Positions 16,060 through 24,769 of a DNA stretch of 64,000 nucleotides are shown here, piece after piece. Positions within the stretch are counted from its first letter, which is position 1. Every line of letters begins with the position of its first letter. The position numbers were made by a program, and so were the translations under genes. A model generated the notes under the pieces. The model was not told where the DNA came from. It ran no database searches and was given only the letters and a program-made list of their open reading frames with translations. Source of the DNA: Luteolibacter sp. SL250 (GTDB lineage: Bacteria > Verrucomicrobiota > Verrucomicrobiia > Verrucomicrobiales > Akkermansiaceae); NCBI RefSeq assembly GCF_026625605.1, contig NZ_CP113054.1:372001-436000 (forward strand), read 5' to 3'.

Positions 16060-17076
16060 ATGAGCAAACTCATCCAAATCGACGGCCAGGAAGGCGGCGG
16101 GCAGATGCTCCGCACGGCGCTGTCGCTCGCCATGATCACGGGACAGCCGTTCCGGATGACCAACATCCGCGGCAAGCGGCCAAAGCCGGGACTCATGCGC
16201 CAGCACCTGACCTGCGTGCGCGCGGCGGTGGAAATCTCCGACGGCACCGCGGACGGCGCGGAGATCGGCTCCACGGAGCTGGTTTTCCGTGCCGGAAAGG
16301 TGAGGGGAGGGGACCATCGTTTCGCCATCGGCACCGCCGGCAGCACGGGCCTGTTGTTCCAGACGCTGCTGCCCGCGCTGCTCCATGCGGACGGCGCGAG
16401 CACGCTGCGGCTGGAGGGCGGCACGCACAATCCTCTGGCCCCGCCGTTCGAGTTCCTGGATCACGTCTTCCTGCCGGCCATCCGCCGGATGGGGGCGGAC
16501 GCCACAATTTCCCTGCTGGAGACCGGTTTCGCACCGGCGGGCGGCGGCATCATGGAGGCGGTCATCCAACCGTCACGGAAGCTTTCCCCGGTGGAGTTCC
16601 ATGACCGCGGCGAACTCCGCTCCACGAACATCCGTGTCCCGGTGCGCCACCTCAGCCTCGACATCGCGGGCCGGATCCTTGATTCCGCGCTCGCCACGCT
16701 GCCGTGCGAGGATGCCTCCATCGAGCGCCGCGAACCCGGGCCGGGACGTGGCGTGACGTGCCTTGTTTCCGCCACCTTCGACCACGTGAACGAACTCACC
16801 AGCGCGCTGGGCGAGATGGGGGTGACCGCCGAAGCGGTGGGCCACCGTGCCGCGAAGTCGATGCGCAACCACATCCAGTCCGGCCTCCCGGTCGGCCGCT
16901 GGCTGGCGGACCAGTTGCTGCTGCCTATGGCCCTCGCCGGTGGTGGCAGCTTCACGACCGGATCGCTCGACTCCCACGTGGCGACGAACATCTCCGTCAT
17001 CGGGAAATTTCTGCCGGTGAAGTTCCAGATCGATTCCATCGAGCGGGGGCGTAACCTGATCCGCGTTCATGAGTGA
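16060..17076 (+). CDS. rtcA: RtcA, RNA 3'-terminal phosphate cyclase
   Basis: The ATG at 16060 gives 338 residues, the normal RtcA length, beginning with the family start IQIDGQEGGGQMLRTALSLA. Other family blocks are RPKPGLMRQHLTCVRAA, FAIGTAGSTGLLFQTLLPALL, GGTHNPLAPPFEFLDH and GFAPAGGG. The adenylylated histidine is about residue 306 in the C-terminal SLDSHVATNI segment. RtcA converts RNA 3'-phosphates to 2',3'-cyclic phosphates with ATP, giving ends suited to RtcB. It overlaps the following nucleotidyltransferase gene by 8 bases. An in-frame start 60 bases earlier adds non-conserved sequence. Confidence 0.95.
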   Translation: MSKLIQIDGQEGGGQMLRTALSLAMITGQPFRMTNIRGKRPKPGLMRQHLTCVRAAVEISDGTADGAEIGSTELVFRAGKVRGGDHRFAIGTAGSTGLLFQTLLPALLHADGASTLRLEGGTHNPLAPPFEFLDHVFLPAIRRMGADATISLLETGFAPAGGGIMEAVIQPSRKLSPVEFHDRGELRSTNIRVPVRHLSLDIAGRILDSALATLPCEDASIERREPGPGRGVTCLVSATFDHVNELTSALGEMGVTAEAVGHRAAKSMRNHIQSGLPVGRWLADQLLLPMALAGGGSFTTGSLDSHVATNISVIGKFLPVKFQIDSIERGRNLIRVHE

Positions 17077-18913
17077 CGTGGAGATCGGCAACCTGTTGGA
17101 GCGGCTGGAAGCACTGTATGGTGTGAGGATCCTCTACGCCTGCGAGTCGGGCAGCCGTGCCTGGGGATTCGCCTCGCCGGACAGCGACTTCGACATCCGC
17201 TTCATCTACCTGCGCCCGGCGGAGACCTATCTTTCCGTGAAGGAACATGCGGACACCATCGAGCGTCCGCTGGAGGGCCTGCTGGACGCGGGTGGATGGG
17301 ATGTGCGGAAGGCGCTGAAGCTGCTGGCGAAGTCCAACGGCGCGCTGGTGGAGTGGCTGCACTCCCCGATCATCTACCGTGAAACCCCCGGCTTCCGGGA
17401 ACGGTGGCAGGCGGCGGCGCGGGAAGTGTTCGCTCCACGTGCCTCGTCCGACCACTACCGGGGCCTGGCCCGCCAGATGATGAAGGGCAAGCTGGATGCG
17501 GAGAAGGTCCGGGCGAAGGACTACCTCTATGCCATGCGCGCGCTGCTTTCCGCCGCCTGGGTCACAGCCGGAAAAGGCCCGCCGCCCGTCGAGTTCGACC
17601 GGCTGCTGTCCCTGGCACCCGCCGATGTCATGGCGGAAATCCCCGGCCTGCTGGAGTACAAGGCGCGCAGCGCGGAAGGCGACCGGATGGACAAGCTGCC
17701 GGTGATCGACGCTTTTCTGGAATCGATCATCCTCGATCTGGATGAAAAGGCCGCCGGTCTCGCGCGGCTCGCCGATCATTTCGATATCCTCGACCGCATG
17801 CTGCGGGAGGAACTGGAGTCGGATGCGCCGCGCCTCGCAATGCCGGCGGAGGCCTTTTCCATCGACCGCGTGCGCCAGTCCGACTTGCTCCTGTTCGACT
17901 GCGTGGCAGGCAGCAAGGCCTACGGCACGGACCTCCCCCGCTCCGACGAGGACCTGCGCGGCGTGTTCGTCGCACCCACGGATTTCATCCTCGGGCTGGA
18001 TCACCTCGACCAGGTTGCCGACGAACGCGGGGACATCGTTTACTACGAGGTGGGCCGCTTCGTGGAGCTGCTGCTGAAGAACAACCCGAACGCGCTGGAG
18101 CTGCTCGGCATGCCGGAAGACTGCATCCGCCACCGGCATCCGTTGTTCGACCTGCTGCCGCCGGGGCTTTTCCTTTCCAAGCTGTGCGCGAAAACCTTCG
18201 GCGAGTACGCGATGGGCCAGATCCGCAAGGCGCGTGGACTGAACAAGAAGATCGTCAATCCCCAGCCGGAGCAGAGGCTGGCCTTGCTGGATTTCTGCCA
18301 CGTGCCGCAGGGACAGGGCAGCGTGCCGGTGCTGTCATGGCTGGCGGAGCGTGGCATCACGCCGGAGCAATGCGGCCTGACCGCCGTGCAGCACGCCGCG
18401 GGGATGTATGCCATCTACCATGACGGCGTGACGAACTACCGTGGCCTCGTTTCCCTGAAGGATCCGGATGCCCTGGTCTTCAGCAGCGTGCCCATCGGCG
18501 CGGAGCCGGTCGGCTGGATGCACTGCAACCACGATGCTTTCCAAGCCCACTGCAAGGCCCACCGCGAGTATTGGGAATGGGTCGCGAACCGGAACGAGGA
18601 ACGCTACCAGACCAACTCCCAGCATGGCCGCGGCTATGACTCGAAGAACCTGATGCACACGCTGCGCCTGCTGGATATGGCCAGGGAGATTGCCACTACG
18701 GGAGAGCTGGCCGTCCGTCGTCCGGACCGGGAGTTCCTGCTGCGGGTGCGGGCGGGGGAGTTCGACTACGACGAACTCGTCTCACTGGCGGAACGGAAGC
18801 TCCAGGAAGCGACGGAGGCGTTCGCAAACTCCGGCCTGCCCGATGCTCCGGACCGTGATCAGGTGAACCGTGCGCTGGTGGAGATCCGCAGGAAATTTCA
18901 CCGCATCACATGA
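17069..18913 (+). CDS. Double RlaP-type nucleotidyltransferase fused in tandem
   Basis: The 614-residue protein contains two pol-beta-type nucleotidyltransferase domains of the RlaP family, a family tied to RNA-repair operons. Domain 1 (about 1-230) has GSRAWG (28-33) and SDFDIR (39-44). Domain 2 (about 265-610) has GSKAYG (281-286) and SDEDLRG (292-298), plus the longer C-terminal helical part (SKLCAKTFGEYAMGQIRKARG and YDSKNLMHTLRLL). Both metal-binding Asp pairs appear intact. It begins inside the rtcA 3' end, so the two are coupled. It may add nucleotides to damaged 3' ends before ligation, which is inference. Its last 16 bases overlap the convergent DUF2017 gene. Confidence 0.85.
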   Translation: MSDVEIGNLLERLEALYGVRILYACESGSRAWGFASPDSDFDIRFIYLRPAETYLSVKEHADTIERPLEGLLDAGGWDVRKALKLLAKSNGALVEWLHSPIIYRETPGFRERWQAAAREVFAPRASSDHYRGLARQMMKGKLDAEKVRAKDYLYAMRALLSAAWVTAGKGPPPVEFDRLLSLAPADVMAEIPGLLEYKARSAEGDRMDKLPVIDAFLESIILDLDEKAAGLARLADHFDILDRMLREELESDAPRLAMPAEAFSIDRVRQSDLLLFDCVAGSKAYGTDLPRSDEDLRGVFVAPTDFILGLDHLDQVADERGDIVYYEVGRFVELLLKNNPNALELLGMPEDCIRHRHPLFDLLPPGLFLSKLCAKTFGEYAMGQIRKARGLNKKIVNPQPEQRLALLDFCHVPQGQGSVPVLSWLAERGITPEQCGLTAVQHAAGMYAIYHDGVTNYRGLVSLKDPDALVFSSVPIGAEPVGWMHCNHDAFQAHCKAHREYWEWVANRNEERYQTNSQHGRGYDSKNLMHTLRLLDMAREIATTGELAVRRPDREFLLRVRAGEFDYDELVSLAERKLQEATEAFANSGLPDAPDRDQVNRALVEIRRKFHRIT

Positions 18914-19371
18914 TCCAGCAGCAGGCTCTGGATCGCCAAATAGAACTGCGAGCGGAAGAAAGCGGAGCGCCGCGCGGGGTGGAGGTCCTCCATGGACACA
19001 TCCTCGCTCGGCCCGAAATGGTGCAGCTCCTCCAGCGCCAGCCGCGCCTGGTTGAGCGCGCCATACCAGATGAAACCGTCCGGTTTGCTGATCCAGATGG
19101 ACCCCGCCTCTCCGCCGGACCGCTCCATCGCGCCTTCGATGGCCTTGGCCACTTTTGAAATCTGGTCGCCGAACTCGTCACGCAGGTCCGGCACCACGAA
19201 GTCCCGCCAGTCCTCCGCGCCCGCTTCCTCCGAAATGAGCGCGCCGAGGCTTTGGGCAAGATCGGTCTCACCACGCTTCGCATCGTGCAGGATGGCGTGG
19301 AGGATCTCCCAGTCACTGAGGTCCTCCGCATCGATCCGCAGACCGCCTTCCAGTGTCGGACCGACTTTCAT
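18898..19371 (-). CDS. DUF2017-like protein coupled to clpS
   Basis: The 157-residue all-alpha protein (EDLSDWEILHAILHDAKRG, AQSLGALISEEAGAEDWRDFVVPDL, GFIWYGALNQARLALEEL) starts in the clpS stop codon (ATGA overlap). DUF2017 proteins sit next to clpS in actinobacteria and are thought to be linked to ClpS/ClpP proteolysis, though their activity is unknown. The assignment rests on context plus overall composition and length, so it is moderate. No signal or membrane segment. It converges on the nucleotidyltransferase gene with a 16-base overlap. Confidence 0.6.
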   Translation of the reverse strand: MKVGPTLEGGLRIDAEDLSDWEILHAILHDAKRGETDLAQSLGALISEEAGAEDWRDFVVPDLRDEFGDQISKVAKAIEGAMERSGGEAGSIWISKPDGFIWYGALNQARLALEELHHFGPSEDVSMEDLHPARRSAFFRSQFYLAIQSLLLDHVMR

Positions 19372-19649
19372 TCCGCCTTCTCCAGCGAGGATTTCAATTG
19401 GTGGGCCTGGAGCTGCTGGACGTAGAACTCCGCCTTTTCCTTTTCCCCGGACCAGACGACGGAGCGGCCCGCCTTGTGGACCTGCATCATCAGGATGCCG
19501 GCCTTCTTTTCGTCATAGCCGAAGATTTTCATCAGCACGAAGGTCACGTAGCCCATGAGGTTCACCGGGTCATCATGGACGAGCACGTTCCAGGGGGAGG
19601 CCGTGGCGACCTCCTCCCGGGTCAGCGTCAGTGTGTCGGTATCCGCCAT
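19368..19649 (-). CDS. clpS: ClpS, N-degron adaptor for ClpAP/ClpCP
   Basis: The 93-residue protein has the ClpS core: PWNVLVHDDPVNLMGYVTFVLMKIFGYDEKKAGILMMQVHKAGRSVVWSG, with the NxxxD/DD region and the conserved VH/G segment that bind N-end-rule residues. ClpS delivers proteins with bulky hydrophobic N-termini to the Clp ATPase. It lies 9 bases downstream of ispG and overlaps the DUF2017-like gene, so ispG-clpS-DUF2017 form one transcription unit on the minus strand. Confidence 0.93.
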   Translation of the reverse strand: MADTDTLTLTREEVATASPWNVLVHDDPVNLMGYVTFVLMKIFGYDEKKAGILMMQVHKAGRSVVWSGEKEKAEFYVQQLQAHQLKSSLEKAE

Positions 19650-19658
19650 GGGATTGTC

Positions 19659-21446
19659 TCAAGCTTCGGCCGCCGCGGGTTCCGGGGCGTCCACCCATTT
19701 GTCGTGCTCCTTGATCAGGTCGATGAGGCGCTGGACGGCCTCATCCTCCGGGATGTTGAACTTCACCGGCGTCTTTCCGACGTAGAGGTTGATCTTGTTC
19801 GGAGCGCCGCCGACGTAGCCGAAGTCGGCATCCGCCATCTCGCCGGGGCCGTTGACGATGCAGCCCATCACCGCGATGCGCACGCCCTTCAGGTGGCCGG
19901 TTGCGGCGCGGATCTTCTGGGTGGTGGACTGGAGGTTGAACAGGGTGCGCCCGCAGCTCGGGCAGGCAACGTAGTCCGTCTTGAAGATGCGGTTCCCGGA
20001 CGCCTGCAGGATGTTGTAGGCGAGGCGGAGGGACTGCCCGGGGGCGGTCTCGCCACGGACGAGGATGGCATCGCCGATGCCGTCGCAGAGCAGCGATCCG
20101 ATGTTCCGCGCGGCGGGTAGCAGGGCCTCCAGGAAATCCGTGTCCCCGGACGGTGGTTCCAGCGTGTCCTTCAGCAGGATGGGGTGGCGCGGATCCACCT
20201 CGAACGCGAGCTGGCGGAACGCATGGATGACCTCCAGGCCGATGCCGTCCTTCACCGTGACCAGATGGGGCTCCGTCAGGTCGTTGAGATGGGAAACCGC
20301 CGCTTCGTCGCGCGGGTCGATCTCGATCACTCCGGACTTCTCTAAAATGATCTCCGGCTTGAAGTCACCCATCGAGGCGATCTTGTGCGCCAGCGCGTTC
20401 CAGCGCTCCTGGGTGGTGAAGACGCGCACCGTCTTGTCCCCGCCGAACTCATGCCCCATGAGCGTCATCACGGAGCTGCGGCGACGCTCGTAGGAGAAGG
20501 GGTCATAGGATGGGGTGAATTCTGCCACAGTGGCTGGGGCATCTTTCTTTTCATTGAACGGCCGCGCCATCGCCCTGGCGACGGGGATCTCATGCACCGC
20601 ATCCTCCGTCAGCGAGACCCGGATGGTATCGCCGATGCCGTCCGCGAGCAGGGAGCCGATGCCGATGGCGCTCTTGATGCGGCCATCCTCGCCGTCGCCC
20701 GCTTCGGTGACGCCGAGGTGGATGGGATAGTTCCAGTCCGCCCCTTCCGCCTTCAGGCGGGCGACGAGCAGGCGGTAGGCCTCGATCATGACCTTCGGGT
20801 TGGAGGCCTTCATCGAGAAGACGAAGTTGTGGTAGTCGTGATCGCGGGCGATGCGGGCGAATTCGAACGCGCTCTCCACCATGCCCAGCGGCGTGTCGCC
20901 ATACCGGTTCATAATCCGGTCGGAAAGCGAGCCATGGTTGGTGCCGATGCGCATGGCACGGCCCAGATCCTTGCAGAGATGGACCAGGGGGGTGAACTCC
21001 TCGCGGATGCGCTCCAGCTCCTCTTCATATTCCGCGTCGGTGTATTCGCGGACCTCGAACTTTTTCTTATCCGCGTAGTTGCCGGGGTTCACGCGGACTT
21101 TCTCCACCCACTTCGCGGCCTCCATGGCGGCGTCCGGCTTGAAGTGGATGTCCGCCACCAGCGGCACGTTGCAACCGGCGGCACGGACCTCACGGGCGAT
21201 GTTCTCCAGGTTCGCCGCGTAGATCCGTGTCTGCGCGGTGATGCGGACGATCTCACAGCCCGCCTCCGCCAGGTCCAACACCTGCTTCACCGACGCCGGT
21301 GTGTCCCGGGTGTCGGAGGTGATCATCGACTGGATGCGGATGGGGTGGTGCGCGCCGATCCCAACATTCCCCACCATCACCTCCCGGGTCTCCCGGCGGG
21401 CGTATTGGAGCAGGTCCGGACAGTATCGCAGCGACGCGTGATTCAT
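19659..21446 (-). CDS. ispG: IspG (GcpE), 4-hydroxy-3-methylbut-2-enyl diphosphate synthase, large form
   Basis: From the ATG at 21446 the 595-residue protein begins NHASLRYCPDLLQYARRET and carries the IspG blocks VMVGNVGIGAHHPIRIQSM, VADIHFKPDAAMEAAKWVEKVRVNPGNY and IGTNHGSLSDRIMNRYGDTP. The [4Fe-4S] cysteines lie in CPSCGRTLF and MGCIVNGPGEMADADFGYVG. The length, about 200 more than E. coli IspG, shows the large-insert form found in Chlamydiae, Bacteroidetes and plastids, with the insert between about residues 270 and 470. It makes HMBPP in the MEP isoprenoid pathway. An ATG 54 bases upstream is less likely. Confidence 0.95.
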   Translation of the reverse strand: MNHASLRYCPDLLQYARRETREVMVGNVGIGAHHPIRIQSMITSDTRDTPASVKQVLDLAEAGCEIVRITAQTRIYAANLENIAREVRAAGCNVPLVADIHFKPDAAMEAAKWVEKVRVNPGNYADKKKFEVREYTDAEYEEELERIREEFTPLVHLCKDLGRAMRIGTNHGSLSDRIMNRYGDTPLGMVESAFEFARIARDHDYHNFVFSMKASNPKVMIEAYRLLVARLKAEGADWNYPIHLGVTEAGDGEDGRIKSAIGIGSLLADGIGDTIRVSLTEDAVHEIPVARAMARPFNEKKDAPATVAEFTPSYDPFSYERRRSSVMTLMGHEFGGDKTVRVFTTQERWNALAHKIASMGDFKPEIILEKSGVIEIDPRDEAAVSHLNDLTEPHLVTVKDGIGLEVIHAFRQLAFEVDPRHPILLKDTLEPPSGDTDFLEALLPAARNIGSLLCDGIGDAILVRGETAPGQSLRLAYNILQASGNRIFKTDYVACPSCGRTLFNLQSTTQKIRAATGHLKGVRIAVMGCIVNGPGEMADADFGYVGGAPNKINLYVGKTPVKFNIPEDEAVQRLIDLIKEHDKWVDAPEPAAAEA

Positions 21447-21556
21447 TGACAAAGACCTGTAAGCGAAAATCCCCGCATCGGCAACGGTCGCCCGCGCCAA
21501 CCTTTACAAATCCCTCGCCGCACGGGGGTTCCGGTGCCAGAATCCGGCCCACTGCC

Positions 21557-22402
21557 ATGAAACGTCCCGCCGTTCTCGCCGCCGCGCTGCTTTTCCTCCT
21601 GCCGGTCCACTCCCGGGCGGAGGAAGGGGGGTTCATCCGCGTGGAGGAGGATGCGAAGGCGGCCCGGCTTCAGACCGGGGTCACCCGCTACGAGAAAGAC
21701 GGCGCGGTGGTGGATCTCATCGGTGCCGTCCACATCGGCGACAAGGCCTACTACGAGGACCTCAACAAGCGGTTCGCGGGCTACGAGGTGCTGCTTTTCG
21801 AAATGATCGGCGGGGAGGGCATCAAACCGGGTGACGAAGCCGCCCCAAAGGTGGCTGACCAGGAAGCGCCCGATCCCCTCGCCGTCATCTATGACAAGAT
21901 CGCCCGCGCGCTGAAGCTGGTGGGGCAGGTGGATCACATCGACTACCACGCGGAGAACTTCCTCCACGCGGACTTGAGCGCCAGCGAGTTCAGCGAGAAG
22001 CTGGAGGAACGGGACGAATCCCTCCTCAAGTTCATGCTCAACCTCGACCACTCCGGCACCCAGCCGAACCCGGTCAAATTCATCCTCGGAGCCGTCTTCG
22101 GCCGGGCGGATCTGCTGAAGCTCTCCCTCATCCACACGCTGGGGGATGCGGAGGACCAGATCTCCAAGCTCGCGGGGGACAACGTGATCATCGGCGACCG
22201 CAACATCCGCTGCCTGGAGGTGCTGGCGCGGGAACTCGGCGCGGGCCGGAAAAAGGTCGGCATCTTCTACGGTGCCGCCCACTACCCGGACATGCAGCAG
22301 CGCCTGCTGGAGCAGGGCTTCACCCGCACCGGCCACGAGTGGGTGACCGCCTGGAACGTGCTGAAGCCGGTCAGGAAACCGGCGGCCCCGGCGGGATCAT
22401 GA
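21557..22402 (+). CDS. Exported TraB/GumN family protein
   Basis: The ATG at 21557 encodes 281 residues with a signal peptide (MKRPAVLAAALLFLLPVHSRAEE). The mature protein has the TraB/GumN (Tiki-like) signature: VVDLIGAVHIGDKAYYEDLNKRFAGYEVLLFEM near the N-terminus and KKVGIFYGAAHYPDMQQRL near the C-terminus, each with a conserved GxxH. Related proteins are putative metalloproteases or hydrolases. Upstream in-frame codons extend over the ispG promoter region without signal character. The 3' end overlaps the convergent zinc-ribbon gene by 6 bases. Confidence 0.85.
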   Translation: MKRPAVLAAALLFLLPVHSRAEEGGFIRVEEDAKAARLQTGVTRYEKDGAVVDLIGAVHIGDKAYYEDLNKRFAGYEVLLFEMIGGEGIKPGDEAAPKVADQEAPDPLAVIYDKIARALKLVGQVDHIDYHAENFLHADLSASEFSEKLEERDESLLKFMLNLDHSGTQPNPVKFILGAVFGRADLLKLSLIHTLGDAEDQISKLAGDNVIIGDRNIRCLEVLARELGAGRKKVGIFYGAAHYPDMQQRLLEQGFTRTGHEWVTAWNVLKPVRKPAAPAGS

Positions 22403-22750
22403 TTTGAAGCTGTGGCTGGCTTTCACGCCTTTGCCACAGTACACGCAGCGGAGCTTGCCCGTGCTGGTCCGTTGGCCGCAATGCGGACATTGGATGATTT
22501 CCTCCCCCACCTTCCCGTCCAGTTTCCCGTCACGGGCATCGATTTCCAGAACCTTCGCGTAGAGCTGGTCTTCGGTCAGTCCGTGGCGATCGCGCAAGAG
22601 TTCCCACATTGCCTGGCATGCCAAGGTGAGCCGCTCGACCTTTTCGTCGGTTGAGGCAACCCGTGTCCGCTGTCCGTCCGCCTGACGGATGGCTTCCCGG
22701 GCCTCGTTGCGTGCTTTATCAATCTGGAAGTGCTGGATAAGATCCCACAT
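22397..22750 (-). CDS. Small protein with C-terminal zinc ribbon
   Basis: The preferred ATG at 22750 yields 117 residues beginning MWDLIQHFQIDKARNEARE. The first 75 residues are helical and charged (a likely coiled coil: EKVERLTLACQAMWELLRDRHGLTEDQL). The last 35 hold a zinc ribbon with two knuckles, CPHCGQ and CVYCGK. Function unknown; perhaps a regulator or adaptor. A start 36 bases upstream exists but adds unconserved residues. Confidence 0.7.
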   Translation of the reverse strand: MWDLIQHFQIDKARNEAREAIRQADGQRTRVASTDEKVERLTLACQAMWELLRDRHGLTEDQLYAKVLEIDARDGKLDGKVGEEIIQCPHCGQRTSTGKLRCVYCGKGVKASHSFKS

Positions 22751-22859
22751 GATCCCTGATCCTGACACTTTTCCCGTTCGCTGCACAACTGGAATGGCCG
22801 TCTGAATTTACACTCCCTTTACGGACGGCACCGGCGGGCGGCCCCATCATGCGGTCGTC

Positions 22860-24023
22860 ATGAAAACGACCTACACCTACATCCTCGGCGCTCTCGCCGC
22901 CCTCGCCCTTCCTTCTTTCGCAGCGGAAGATCCGAAGCCCACCGACAAGAAACCCACCGATCCGAAGCCGGAGTCCAACAAGGTCCAGATCGCCATCCTG
23001 CTCGATACCTCCAGCAGCATGGACGGCCTGATCGACCAGGCGAAAAGCCAGCTCTGGAAAGTCGTCAACTCCTTCACCGAAGCGAAGCGGGACGGCCAGA
23101 CACCCTTCGTCGAGGTGGCCCTTTACGAATACGGCAACAGCGGCCTCAGCGTGGCGAACCAGTACATCCGCCTGGTGGAGCCGATGGGCCGTGACCTGGA
23201 TGAACTCAGCCGTGAGCTGTTCTCCCTGAAAACGAATGGTGGCGAGGAATACTGCGGCGCGGTGATCCAGCGCGCGCTTTCCGACCTGAACTGGGATCTG
23301 TCCAAAAACACCTACAAGGCCATCTTCATCGCCGGAAACGAGCCATTCACCCAGGGATCCGTGGATGCCCGCCAGGCCTGCAAGGACGCGCTGGCAAAGG
23401 GCGTCGTCGTCAACACCATCCACTGCGGCGGCCGGGAGGAAGGCATGCAGGGTTCCTGGCATGACGGCGCGGCCATCGCGGAAGGGAAATTCCTCGTCAT
23501 CGACCAGGACCGCAAGATCGCCAGCATCCCCGCGCCCCAGGACAAGGAGATCTCCGACCTCGGTGTCGAGCTGAACAAGACCTACATCGGCTACGGCAGC
23601 AAGCGGCAGGAAGCGAAAATGAAGCAAGCCGCCGCCGACACGGACGCCGCCAGCGAGACCGCCGCCGCCGCTCCGGTGGAGCGCGCCATTTCCAAGGCCA
23701 GCAAGAACTACGACAACCGCGGCTGGGACCTGGTGGATGCGGTGCGGGAAAAGACGGTCGATCTGGCCAAGGTCCCCGCAGAGGAACTGCCTGAGAACAT
23801 GCGCGGGATGAAGCCGGAGGAACGCAACGCCTTCGTGGAGGAAGCGACGAAGCAGCGGGCCGCCATCCAGAAGAAGATCACGGAACTCGGCGCGCAGCGT
23901 GACGAGTTCATCGCCAAGGAACGCGCGAAGCAGGCCACGGCCGGTGAGAAGACGCTGGATGAGGCGATGGTGGAGACCACCCGTGAACAGGCCGCCCGCG
24001 TGGGCTATGTCTTCGGCAACTGA
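22860..24023 (+). CDS. Exported von Willebrand factor A domain protein
   Basis: The 387-residue protein has a signal peptide (MKTTYTYILGALAALALPSFAAED) and a Lys/Pro/Asp-rich linker. A VWA domain follows with MIDAS DTSSSMDG near residues 49-56 and TNGGEEYCG near 125. The C-terminal third is Glu/Lys-rich and probably coiled coil (KASKNYDNRGWDLVDAV, EERNAFVEEATKQRAAIQKKITELGAQRDEF). VWA proteins of this type bind ligands through a bound divalent metal, but the partner is unknown. It lies 60 bases before the two-component system and may be co-transcribed. Confidence 0.85.
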   Translation: MKTTYTYILGALAALALPSFAAEDPKPTDKKPTDPKPESNKVQIAILLDTSSSMDGLIDQAKSQLWKVVNSFTEAKRDGQTPFVEVALYEYGNSGLSVANQYIRLVEPMGRDLDELSRELFSLKTNGGEEYCGAVIQRALSDLNWDLSKNTYKAIFIAGNEPFTQGSVDARQACKDALAKGVVVNTIHCGGREEGMQGSWHDGAAIAEGKFLVIDQDRKIASIPAPQDKEISDLGVELNKTYIGYGSKRQEAKMKQAAADTDAASETAAAAPVERAISKASKNYDNRGWDLVDAVREKTVDLAKVPAEELPENMRGMKPEERNAFVEEATKQRAAIQKKITELGAQRDEFIAKERAKQATAGEKTLDEAMVETTREQAARVGYVFGN

Positions 24024-24082
24024 GGAAGATCGACTTTCCCACCACCATTTCACAGAATGAACCGACTTCCGGCCTCCAACCG

Positions 24083-24769
24083 ATGATCCCCGACATCCCC
24101 ATCCTCGTCGTTGAAGACGATCCCGCCGTCCGCCAGGGCATCGTGGATGTGCTGGAGTACGCCGGATATCGTACTTTGGAGGCTCCGGACGGGCATGTCG
24201 GGATGGAAATGGCGCTGAAGGCGAACTACCGGCTGCTGTTGCTGGATCTGGTGATGCCCGGCCCGTCCGGCTTCGAGATCCTGCAGGCGCTGAAGAAAAA
24301 GCGGCCGGGGCAGGCGGTCATCATCCTCTCCGCCCGCGGGGAGGAGAATGACCGCGTGCGCGGCCTGACCACCGGCGCGGATGACTACGTGGTGAAGCCC
24401 TTCAGCATGAAGGAACTGCTCGCCCGCGTGGACGCCGTGCTGCGGCGCACCTGCGAGCGGGCCGCCCCGTCCGATGAACGCGCCGTCCCGGGTGGCACGG
24501 TGGATTTCCGCCGCCGCCAGCTCGCCTTTCCGGACCGCCGGGAGGATCTTTCCGACAAGGAGGCGGAGCTGCTGCGCTACCTGCTGGACGCCAACGGCCG
24601 GATCGTCTCCCGGGAGGAGATCCTGCGCCAGCTCTGGGGGCTGGACCCGGAGAAGACGGAAACGCGGACGATCGACATGCACATCATGCACCTGCGGACG
24701 AAGCTGGGCGACAAGGAGCAGGCGTATCTGAAAACCATCCGCGGCAAGGGCTACCAACTGACTTCCTGA
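24083..24769 (+). CDS. OmpR/PhoB-family response regulator
   Basis: The 228-residue protein has a receiver domain: acidic pair EDD at about 10-12, phosphoacceptor Asp in LLLDLVMPG, Thr/Ser in IILSARG, and Lys in VVKPFS. It is linked to an OmpR-type winged helix (DLSDKEAELLRYLLDANGRIVSREEILRQLWG, RTIDMHIMHLRTKLG, IRGKGYQLTS). Its stop shares a base with the start of the adjacent histidine kinase (TGATG), so they are a cognate pair. Target genes are not evident; the downstream TPR and pseudokinase genes on the same strand are candidates. Confidence 0.95.
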   Translation: MIPDIPILVVEDDPAVRQGIVDVLEYAGYRTLEAPDGHVGMEMALKANYRLLLLDLVMPGPSGFEILQALKKKRPGQAVIILSARGEENDRVRGLTTGADDYVVKPFSMKELLARVDAVLRRTCERAAPSDERAVPGGTVDFRRRQLAFPDRREDLSDKEAELLRYLLDANGRIVSREEILRQLWGLDPEKTETRTIDMHIMHLRTKLGDKEQAYLKTIRGKGYQLTS

